Below, one piece after another: positions 23,514 through 35,600 of a stretch of 64,000 nt of DNA (the stretch's first letter is position 1; each line of letters starts with the position of its first letter). The stretch lies in assembly GCF_041381155.1 (NCBI RefSeq), contig NC_091144.1, positions 29,940,980 to 30,004,979 on the forward strand, in the 5' to 3' direction. Made by a program: the position numbers and the translations under genes. The DNA is from Argopecten irradians (Eukaryota > Mollusca > Bivalvia > Pectinida > Pectinidae). The notes under the pieces are model-generated. The model was not told the DNA's origin. It did no database searches and saw nothing but the letters and a program-made list of their open reading frames with translations.

Positions 23514-26380
23514 TGAGATATGTTAGTATGGGGTGGAGTGTATTTATGATACTACATGGACATATGTATATATGCATATAGTTTCTTAATTTCTATAGTA
23601 TTATGTAATCTCTTCCGATGCTGAGGACAGGAGTTACACTGATGGCTGTTCAAATCTCGCTGCTTTTACAAAGTTCACTTTCTGTTGACATTAGTTCTCC
23701 TATTTAGATTTACGAACATTCTTATTTTGGAAAAAGGAACGAAAGAGAAAAAGAAAATAAATATATAACGTAGCATATATTATTATAAAATATCATCTTT
23801 CTTCTTTGATTTTATACTACATTCTGTTTAATATTTACAATTTACATGAATTACTGATATACAAGACACAGTGGTTATTATTTAATATGTGGGTGAAGGG
23901 TAATGGAGAAAAGATAACCATTAGAACTGATTCTAATCAAATTGTATACTCTATTATTTATATAAGTATCTTTATGTATCCTGACTTTCCATTCCCAAAA
24001 AAAGGAAACAAGCATCGTTATCAGAAATATTTATCAATTATTGGAGGTATAAATGTTATCTGGGTGGCAGTCATATAGAATAATGTCTATTATTTGTACT
24101 GTTAAACTCTTTATTTTCGAGAGATATGTAATCTCTCGCTTATGTTCGCGAGAGAGTTTCAACCCGAATTCAAATGATTCACAAATAAATATTTATTTAC
24201 ATTTTTACTGTAGCCCTACTATGTAACCTTACCGAGCGCAATTGACATTCATCTGTCTATGAACTGTCATCCGCTTATCATGACGTCATCATCTTTGTCA
24301 TAATTCAATTGTCGTACCAGTGATCACGGTAGATGGCTATTCAAATGGCTGTTCCGTGTTTAACGGTAATGAATACTGTATTCGTTTTAGTAGATATAGG
24401 CATTGAACGTCTTTCAGTTGCCAATATAAATGTCAACTGCACAGAGACAAATTCTATGACGCGCGCTAAGGAATTCTTGACGACAATGTATTCTTTATGC
24501 ATTATATGTACATAATCTCTTGAGATTTCAACATTATCAAATGGAAATATAAGCATTGGACTGCATTCAATAGGCAATTATGGGAGTATGGATGACAACT
24601 GAACAACGGCAAATTCAACCTGAAGCGCTAGTACGCTTCATTAAATTTGCCACTGTCCAGTTGGAATTAACTCACAGAATTACCAACAGTTCGCAAATTT
24701 CACATATTAAACGTTAGGCATGAATTAAAGTATAAATGGTATTTTTTCTCTATCAAAAGCAAGAGCAATTAGTATTTTTCTTCAGTTACAAAAGTTACTT
24801 ACTTTACACTATTGCCACCATTGAAAAATTTGAACTTCTAATTTTACTTCAAGATAAAAATATGAAAAATAATTAATTGCATCCCGCAAAAATTCCGTGC
24901 CACTTTATCCTATGAAGTATTGATTGCGCATGCACTAAAGACAAAATACATTATTTTATATTAATTTTTGTGTTAATTAGACGTATATACATGTATACAC
25001 GATTAAACACCAATTATTGTACAAATGATGAATATCATTTATGAGCTGTCGGTGGTGGAGCGTCTTTAAGCAAACCAAGATATTTTCGCGGTGACTTTTC
25101 ACGGCTTTATCCCATACTAAAACTGGAGGCGACACAACAGAACTGGTAATTTAGTTATATGATGCTAATCAAAAAGAGCTTCATACAGTTTTACAATGAG
25201 ATAGTCCAGGGATGTAGCGATCGTAAGTGATCGGAACCCCTGGAGTATCGAAGATGATATGGTTATGGCTGGTACTTGATTTGGGCTAAGGACATTTTTG
25301 CGACGAATAACTTTCACGATTTATTACCACTTGCGAAAAACGCTTACAGTATACAACGTTAATACTCCACCAAACTTAATTGATTCACAGTAACATCATC
25401 TCGTCATATAATTTGCATTGCGTACAACCGTGCCTGCTTTAATGGATTTGTTTCTCAAGGACTAAAGGAAGTTAGTTACTAAAGAAAAAAACATTCATGG
25501 TAATAAGGTATAAAACATTATTGATTCTGTAGGACTTTGTCCCCCTATAACCTGAGGTAAATGTCCGTTATGTTTGTTTACCTGTCTATGGTAGTGGTAT
25601 ATATATATATAGCATCGATAATACATTGAGTCTGTTTAATTGTTCCAAAAATTATTGTGAGTTCATGGCCTGCCATTTCTATTTAATAGATAACAGATTT
25701 TGCTATCAAAGCAGAATAAATCTTTGCAACTATTTTAAATATAATGTGAACTTGGGTATTTTAATTCAGCCTTTCATCTGATGTCATAGTAGTCAATCCA
25801 TTTTTAAAGTTTAGGCAGATTGATATATATATATATATATAATAATAATAAATAAAATCAATGGCGATATATTTGACAACAAAATAATTAAAAAAACTAT
25901 ATACTCATAAAGGAAAGAAGAGAAACACTTTTCATAGCTTATTCATGACTGCATTTATATGAACGGAACACATCTTATAACAACTGGTTATTCTGTTGTA
26001 TTCAAAAATATAGGTCATATTATTATATATTTTTTTATTTTTTTTTTATATTAGTAAAACACGTTATATTCCTGTTCTGTTAAGTCGTCTGCACCTATAT
26101 TTAAAGCATTCATCCTCTGAAACGCATTTAAAAAAATCAAAGGCGGGATTTTTTATTATAGATTGTCAGCGATGAATAGGTTAATGTGTATTCTTTTTAG
26201 AGAAATATAATAGATATTATTTGGTTTTATTGAAGTGTCAGTAAAAGGGAAACTCAGGACAAATAGCTCTTGATGACAAACGCGATCTTACCTAACGACA
26301 TTATATTAACATAACATTGGAAGGCATCTGTTAGGACATAAAAAATATCAGACAACTAGAAGTCACTCTATTGAATCACA
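23514..26380. other. Non-coding stretch upstream of the PAN-CCP gene
   Basis: No gene was seen. It includes (TA)n runs near 25601-25611 and 25823-25842. At 25205-25247 there is an inverted pair, tccaggg and cccctgga, around gatcg motifs, which resembles a dispersed bivalve repeat. A short hairpin lies at 24119-24140 (gagagat...atctctc). The promoter of the gene starting at 26381 presumably lies at the right end. Confidence 0.4.
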
Positions 26381-26677
26381 ATGCTTAAGCTATTGTTTCT
26401 ACTTGCTGGACAATTGATACAAATTGTCAATTGCTTTATCATTTCGGATTATCAATTCGGTTATAACTTAATTTCAAAATCTTACGATGGAATAGATAAT
26501 GTCGGATTACAAATGTGCGCGAGGCTTTGTGGTATGTCGACCGACTGCCATTCCTTCAACTACAGAATGGATTGTCTCAGATGCACGCTTAATTATGTTG
26601 ATGTGACTGAAGCCAGTAGTGCATTGTTTCTGCAGGACTCGAGAAATGTTTACGGTGATAGCTGGGCTATCGAAAGG
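26381..26677 (+). CDS. Exon 1: signal peptide and PAN/Apple-like domain
   Basis: It gives 99 residues from ATG 26381. Residues 1-18 (MLKLLFLLAGQLIQIVNC) are a clear signal peptide. Cysteines at 46, 50, 56, 65 and 68 (MCARLCGMSTDCHSFNY, then DCLRC) have the spacing of PAN/Apple domains. The donor AGG|GTAATT at 26678 leaves phase 0. Without splicing the frame would stop at 26713 after a few residues. Confidence 0.8.
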
Positions 26678-29600
26678 GTAATTCTTAAGAATATAGATGT
26701 GTTCATTCCGTAATATTGCATGATGGTGAATTTTGTTTTACATATAAAACACACAACGCCGATAATACTGATTTCGTTTTCCATACTTTTAAACAAATTT
26801 TGCAATCTTTATGTTGATTTAAGCATCATATGTATATGTTTTTTCTATTTAATATTATTGCCAATATAATAATGCAAAAACGTACCAAGGAACGGAATAT
26901 TTTAGGGTTTAAAAATAAAAATAAATAAATAGATTTTAATCATTAAACTACAATTCAGTATTTGTACTGTTAACTAACTAATGTTTGTTGCGACTTTTTT
27001 AGCGATATCTTATTTTTGTTTTCGCGGCAATTCAATTACGCGATTTAAGATTTTAAAAAGACCAGCCAGTTTTTGTTTTCCGATTCAGTTTTGCGAAAAA
27101 TATGTTTAATCCAATCGAAAATAGGTTTGTTTATATTTGTATGATAATTATATATCTCCATATTTGTTGATGGTTAACATCTTCCATTCACGTGATATGA
27201 ATATTTGATTTCAAAATAGAATTTTGCATTAAAAGTAAATAAGAGTTCAATTTTGACAAGGCAAATTATCAATGCTAAGATGTTAATACACTGAATATCA
27301 GGCAATTAAATTTGAACTTATGGAATTTTGGCGATGTGACAAATTAAACTATGTGACTAATCTATCACTGTTTTATTTTGCGCGTCAAAGTTTTACGACC
27401 CTACTGATGATAATTCATGTCCCGCTAAATCGAAAAGAAATGTCCCGAAAAGTTACCGTATATTTATTATGACACCACTTCATCATGGCAGGACGTAGAA
27501 CTTATGGGAGCATGCACAAACCATACCTGTCCGGAGCATACTTCCTGTGTAGTGACAACTTCCGGGGTCAAAGCGTGTATCATATCAGGTAAGGTTGTGA
27601 CAATTTCGGGATCATATCGTGTATCATATCTGGTAAGGTTGTGACAATTTTGTGATCAAATCGTGTATCATATCTGGTAAGTTTGTGACAATTTCGAGAT
27701 GAAAACGTCTAACCTATCAGGTAAGTTTGTGACAATTTTTGTGATCAAATCGTGCATCATATCAGCTAAGGTAGTGAAAATTTACGGGGTCAAAACGTGT
27801 ATCATATCAGGTAAGGTTGTGATAATTTTGTGATCAAATCGTGTATCATATCAGGTAAGGTTGTGATAATTTTGTGATCAAATCGTGTATCATATCAGGT
27901 AGAGTAGTGAAAATCTACGTGGTCAAAACGTGTATCATATCGGGTAAGGTTGTGGCAATTTGCAAATTCAAAACGTGTATCATATTAGCTAAGGTTGTGA
28001 CAATTTCCGGGGTCAAAACATACATTATATCAGGTATGGTTGTGACAATTTACGGGATCAAAACGTGTATTATATCATGTATGGTTGTGACAATTTACGG
28101 GATCAAAACGTGTATTATATCATGTAAGGTTGTGACAATTCACGGGATCCAAACGTGTATCATGTCAGGTAAGGATGTGACAATTTACGGGATCAAATCG
28201 TGTATCATGTCAGGTATGGTTGTGATAATTTACGGAATCAAATCGTGTATCATATTAGGTAAGGTTGTGAAAATTTCGGTATGAAAACATGTATCATATC
28301 AGGTAAGGTAGTCACAATTTCCGGAGTCAAAAGGTGTCTCATATCAGGTAATGTAGTGACAATTTCGGGATCAAAACATGTATCATATCAGGTAATGCGT
28401 TGTAATAATTGAGCTGACAATGTAACGATGAAGTATTATTTTGTATCCAACGTTATTTTAGTTAATAGCTGTTTTCTCCAAAGGCAAGAAAAACAATATA
28501 ATAATGCAGTTTGCCACAACCTCACAAAATGTGGATTCATTCACACACGAAACAAACTCAGAATAAGACGTTAACATTTCCAAACAAAACTGACTGTCAT
28601 TTCCTTTAATACGACAGATTAGATATAAAACCGTGACAAGGTTTTTACTTGTTTGAGTCCATTAATAATACTTTTTTTATGTACAGTATAGTTTATATAT
28701 TGTTATTATTATTTCCCTTGAATTTCATCAACGAACAAAATAATAACTTTGTTGGTCAAGGTTATCATAGTGAATATGATTGGCAAGCGAAGTTGCTCAA
28801 TCATTGTTCCTGTTGATAAAAAATTTTAAAATGGGGAAACATCTTCAACATCATCTTTGGTTATCCACGTAATCAGCCTACACTACGTTGCAGAGCACTG
28901 TGTTTTCCGTGGTTGGCAAACGTTGGGGACGGGATAAGTCAACAATTTGCTGTAAACAGGATAAATTCTCGAGTGTTCAATTTTGCAATTAACTTTTCAT
29001 GATGTTCTTATTTTCGCGCAAATCACACATATCAATTTTTTGAACATAGCCTTATATAGCAAATATTAAGCGCGGTAAAATTGTTTACAGTGAAAAGCCT
29101 TTTGCGTGACTAGCGTAAATTTTCCTCACGTAAATTTTCATGTTTACAGTTTGTCTCCCTTGTTTCATTACAGGAGAAATTAAACAATACATTCATTTCA
29201 GGATGTGGACCGCCACCCAATGTTACAGGAGCAGACGCTGATGTCGCCCCCTACCCTGTGGCATATATCTATACTTACACGTGCTTGCCGACCTTCCAAC
29301 TAGTCGGTGGGCCTATCACGTGTTTGACGAATGGTAACTGGACAGAACCAGGTGTTCAGTGTTCCGATACTCAAGGTTGGTACCTATATTTCTACCATTT
29401 TAATAACTTTTTACGTAATGATATTCACCGAAACTAACTGTATTATGTAATATATTTGAAATATTAAATTATATCACAGTATAGACACTATGAGCCTTAT
29501 ATCCGCCTTGAAACAACCCCCATTTTGCGTTATTGTTGGATAGTTCATAGCCCCTTTTGTGTTCATATTAGACAGGAACACTGTCCACGTATGTGCAATC

Positions 29601-32600
29601 GATTATGAAGTTTATTGATAATGCAGAGGAAGGTGTTGAATATAGCTCACCTTGTATGCTTATTTCATGTTTAATATACTAGAGGTGTGTGAAATCATGG
29701 GCGAGGTCATTTTTAGTTTTATTTACCAAAATATCACCTGTGTGTTACATGTAGGATGGGTGCCAGCACAGATAACAACAGTCTTGTGATTTTTCTGCGT
29801 CAAAATGGATTGAATGTGATTAATACATTAGAAATACGGACTTTATTTACTTATATAAGTAAATCATACAATCAAAAGTAGTGGAACGATTATAGTACTT
29901 AGTGTATATTATAAAATGATGTGCAATATGCGGAAAGGATTAATATCATCAATGTTTCTCGGAATCTCCTAAGGAATCATAAAGTTCTGCAAGTGCATAA
30001 ATAATGAAGAATTATTGTAGATAATATAGATCTGATGGATATTTCGCGCTGGAATGTGTATATTATAGTAAAGTACTTGGGTATATGTTTTGAATCTGTC
30101 ATCATTTTAGATTATTACCTGTATGCGGAGGATATGGTCGTTGGAATTTACTTGTTGATATTTGCAGTGATATATTTGAGAAAAACATGGATTTTGGTTT
30201 TTCTAATTTTCTGTTTTCATTATTAATTATGTATTAAAATCATTGCCTACTAAAGCCTTCCCCTGGTACTTCTTAATATATGTTACCCTTGACAGTCCAC
30301 TATTAACATACAGCTGTCCCATAAGTTATTTGACAGCTACAGGTAAATAATGGACTGCTAAAGGTAACATCATGGACAATGACAGGTGAGGTCTGTTGCT
30401 TCCGTTAGATATTGTACCAAAAAGACAATGGATGATATCACAGCTGTGTTTTATTTTTTAAGATATTAAAAGGAACAAATAATCCTTTATAACGCACTAC
30501 TGCCAAATATGTTATAGTTACATCCACAATGCAGAAAAATGAGTACGTACATGTATGACCATCAAGTCAAGTTGTGCTCAACTATTACTGTTCCTAAGTT
30601 CCTGTTAAGTGATTTATGCAAGTATATTTCCATATTAAAATACAAAAGGTATTGTACATCGCATACATTCTGTGTTTTGACTAATGTTTATAAGGCATTA
30701 GTCCATTTGAAAGTTTTTCACTGCTGAATTCATCAAACCTTGATTGTTTTCAAGATATTCATAACATGTCAAAGTCTGCGCAAAGTTATGGCACATATAA
30801 GTTTGAACAGATTAGCGTAAATTACATGATATTTTCGACTGCGACGTATATGAAACTTTGTTTCAAAACGATATTATTTAATAATTGTTCGCTTTCTTTA
30901 TTCCGTCTTTGAATATCACAAAATTAGCTCCCTTGCGGATAGATATCGATTGTTACGTCATTATTTAGTGAGTGCAATTTATATGCTTTCTCTGAAAACA
31001 ATGACGTTACGCTCGCAAATACATGCCGTCACAATCCAAATGGAACCGCTATTGCAGATTACTTTATCATATGCAAATATGGAATTGAAGGAACTATGAA
31101 AGCATACAATACCAAAATTTATGTAACGTAAGTGTAATGATATTAATTTGTTAATATGGATTTTGTTTTCGTTTTGTGGGATACGCTGCATGTAAAGAAA
31201 CTATAAGGAATATACAATACAGATATGTATGTATCGTAAATTTCATTAAAATATTTGTTAATGTGTATATTTTTATTCTTGATTTTTTGGATTCCGCTTC
31301 AGTGGTTATGTGTCCAATGGCTCCAGTGCTGTCTAACGCCACAGCTGTAGGGGTAGGGAGGAACGTTGGAGACAATAAAACATATGTGTGTGCGTCGGGA
31401 ACCACTGCCAACGGCTCAGGGGACATCACATGTCTGGCGGGAGGGTCATGGTCACCGACTTCTCTGGTGTGTGAGCCGGGTAAGAAAAAAGTTTTCAGTT
31501 TTGTTTTTTATTACTTTAACGTCTTATATATTAACTGCCAGGGTCATTTAAGGACGTTTTAGGTCTGTTGATGAAGGAAAGGAGCTGGAGTACCAAGAGA
31601 AAAAACCAGCGGTCAGTATCCGGCAACAGCCCCATATGGGATTCGAACTAGCAACCTAAGGGTGAAAGATATGTCGGGACATCTTAACCAGTTTTCCACT
31701 GTGGCCCCGGCACACTAACGGCAGCTTTGTATAGTATTATGTAATATATAAGATTTTCATTGTATTCAATGGTCCAACGAAGAAACACCCTTTACCCAAT
31801 TATATTCCATCTAGTACTGTCTCCGTAATTCTGATGGATCAAGTCTTTTTGTCTCTATTGATAGAGACGTTGATTGTAACGTTGGATGCTTGGTTTCGAT
31901 CCCTTGTTAGGATATTCGAGAGGCATTGGATGTTCCTCTACATTAGCGCGCAACTCACTGTCGGTGGTTTGATAATTGTATCTTCTCCTCGCCTCTTTTC
32001 CCCCACGTGCCTTTGTAAACCCCCTTTGTTCTATCCCTTGACAATGCCATTCTAAATTGATAAAAAATGTCAATATATAGGGATCAACCAACTAAATAAA
32101 AAAAGAACTTCGAAATGGCCCCTGTGTATACAAGATTGAGCCCAGGATAGAATTTTAACCCGGCCGCTGATTGGCTGGCTAATTATGAATTTCGAAAGTA
32201 AAAATGTTTTCTGACAGGTAATTATTCCTAGATAACCATGATATGAATTTGGAAATTCATATTGCGATTTAGGTTCAAAATATCAACTTTGATAATGAAT
32301 AGGTAAAAGCATTAGAATTTCAGGATTTTTTAGTGCAAAATAAAGCTACCCTGGTTGAAGTTTGAGCAGAAGGACCCAATTTTTTTTTCTATTTAGTGTT
32401 ATATGAGAACCTAGACTTTAATTATAGAACACAATAGCTAACTAATATTCATTTGTTTTAATAATACAGTACAAAACTTTAATAAAGTTTAACACTGTTA
32501 GGCCATGGGCTAGGAGGGTCCCACATGCACCCCCCCCCCCCCAAATCTCCGAACCAATATTTTTCTGAACCCTTATGACCCACTGATCACAAATCCAAAT

Positions 32601-35600
32601 GTTAACATTGCATAAGTTGGGATGAACTTCCGGTTATGACGTCATCAAGATGGCCGCCATCTCGAATTTCACTAAAAATTGAAAAATAGTCATAACATTA
32701 ACATTTTTCAACCGAAGTAGACAAATGAGGTATCAAAATGACCACAATAGAACAACAAATACATATCAGGACCAAAAAATCCAATATATGTAGTGATTTC
32801 TACGCAGGAAATGAAAACATCGGATTTAAAGCTCAAAAATGGTGATTTTTCAGCAAATTTTTCATATTTTGTTTGACGCAGCAAAAATGTTTCCCAACAA
32901 CAATCTATTATTTCTAATAAGTTTTTTGACCTTTTATCAATCAGTTTAAACAACAACAACAACAAAAACCAATGTTAACATGGTATAGGTTCCGGTTATG
33001 ACGTCATCAAGATGGCCACCATCTCGAATTTCACTAAAAAATGAAGAATAGTCATAACACTAATATTTTTCAACTAAAGTAGACAAATGTGGTATCAAAA
33101 TGACCACAATAGAACGACAAATACATATCAGGACCAAATAATCCAATATGTGTAGTGATTTGTACGGAAGAAATAAAAAAATAAGCTTTTAAGCTCAAAA
33201 ATGATGATTTTTCAGCAAATTTTTCATACTTCGCTTGACGCAGCAGAAATGTTTCCCAACAACAAATTATTACTCGTAATCAGTTATTTAAACTCCTATC
33301 AATCAGTAAAAACAAAAACAACAACAAAAATATATAGAAATGCAAAAAAAGAATTATTGTTATACCCTCAATTTTGTAGATTAGCAGCGTCTCAAAAATA
33401 ACACAACACCTACTGATAGCGTAACAAATGTAACCTAAGCTAAGCCTGTGTTTCCGTTAATATCATTAACAGTTCCCAAAGCGTTTGTGTCTTTGAAAAT
33501 GAGCACATTCATTGTTTATTTCCTATGCATAGCATAAGCAAAATGTCATATGGTTACTACAATGTCACTAATATGTCTTTCACTGGTTCTCAATGATAAC
33601 CATTATCATTGTGCGTGCTTTCTCGCCTCACTGACCTATCCACTGTAGAGACTCGGCATATCTGGTAGCTGGTACATGCAGTCCGAATCAGAGTACTCGA
33701 GATATCGGTATTCAATTCGTCGAAAGCCAGATCGACGTCTTCGATGTCGATGAGCTCATGTGACACTGCATTACCAGTGTTGTTCTAGCCTTTTATGACC
33801 CATCCATGACCAGAGTTCATATCAGGAACAACAGGTTCAGGGATATGGGATCTCTTTCAGATTCTAACATATCGTACGTATATGCTGTTTCAGACTTCTC
33901 CGGCATAATGGAAATTACACCAGATGCACATTCTTCTAATGGTGGAATTGGTTCACTTTAGCACATAACTCCATAATTCGTATGAAGTACTATTCATCAA
34001 TCTTGTGGACCCTCGTGCAACCATAAATGGCATCGAGGTCATTAATGAGGGCATAAATGTTAAATGTTTTTCATTGGTCTGACTTTTCCCACTCCCTTGA
34101 AGGTGCTGGTTGTGTCACATCTGGTGTATGCGCAAAGAGACCATTGAAGACTCTCCAGTAAAAAGTTCTCTAAAGTGCTTTCCAGACTTGGCAAAGAGTG
34201 AAACTTCACTGCAGACCTCATTTATGACCTCAAAGAATCCACCTGTGCCACCTATGGTCACTGAGGTTCACAAGAATGAGGAATTGTGCTTCATACGAAT
34301 TAAGGAGAACCAACTCAACCCTCCGCAGAATGTTGATCTGGTGTCTTTTCCATCATGCCGGGGAAGTCTGGAACCTCATATACCATATGTGAATCTAGGT
34401 GAAACTAGGTTGGAAACAGGAAGAGCTCCCACATCCCTGAAGCCGATGTTTCTGATCTTAACTCTGACCATGGACAGTTGACAAGTTAGAACCACGATGG
34501 TAACCCGGTAATGTAATGTCACATCAGGTCACCGAGGTCGAAGACGACACTCTGGCGAGAAAGCACGCACAACGAAAATGATTAGCATTAAGAACTAGTG
34601 AAAGAAATATGTGACACTGTAGTAACCATCTTATATTTCCTTGCGTTATACACAGGAAATAAACAATGGATGTGCTCATTCTAAAAGACACAATATGTTT
34701 CGAAAAGTGTCATGGTATTTACGGAACTTTAATTTGATACCTTATAGCTATTAGTTAGCGTTTTGCTGTAATAATTCAGGTTGAGAGGCTACTAGTCTAC
34801 AAAATTTCGAACATGAAAATGGATTATTTTGAAGTCCCACTTAGATATTCAGCCAACTTTAAATTCAAATTTGTTAAGATATAAATCGTCAATAGCCAAT
34901 GTTATATTCAGGAAATTCCAAGACACCAGGAAACTGTAGTGTTAGCGGTTTGGAAAAAATAACAATCATATGCCGCATCCGGTGATGTTTTGTAAACCAA
35001 ATGATGGTATAACAATTCTCTTTTGCATTTCTATATATTTTTGTTGTTGTTGTTTTAACAGATTGATAAGAGGTCAAATAACTGATTGTGAATAATAATT
35101 TGTTGTTGGGAAACAATTTTGCTGCGTCAAGCCAAATATGAAAAAATGCTGAAAAATTACCATTTTTGAGCTTAAAATATTATTTTTTTTCATTTCCTGC
35201 GTTCAAATCACTACATATATTGGCTTATTTGGTCCTGACATGTATTTGTTGTTCTATTGTGGTCATTTTGATACCTCATTTGCCTACTTCAGTTGAAAAA
35301 TGTCAATGTTATGACTATTTTTCATTTTTCGAGATGGTGGCCATCTTGATGACGTCATAACCGGAACTTATACGATGTTAACATTGGTTTTGGTTGTTTT
35401 TGTTGCTTAAACTGATTGACAAGTGGTCAAAAAACTTATTAGAAATAATAGATTGCTGTTGGGAAACATTTTTGCTGAGTCAAACAAAATATGAAAAATT
35501 TGCTGAAAAATCACCATTTTTGAGCTTTAAATCCGATGTTTTCATTTCCTGCGTAGAAATCACTACACATATTGGACTTTTTTGGTCCTGTTATGTGTTT

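Noticed and set aside
27874-28284. 136-residue ORF with 15-residue repeats
   Set aside because: It is the translation of 45 bp minisatellite units inside intron 2; the open frame follows from the period being a multiple of three.
31834-32091. Opposed ORFs in intron 4
   Set aside because: No domain features; next to a SINE and an element border.
34110-34481. 123-residue plus-strand ORF
   Set aside because: It is a remnant inside one half of the inverted-dimer element; its inverted counterpart is decayed in the same region.
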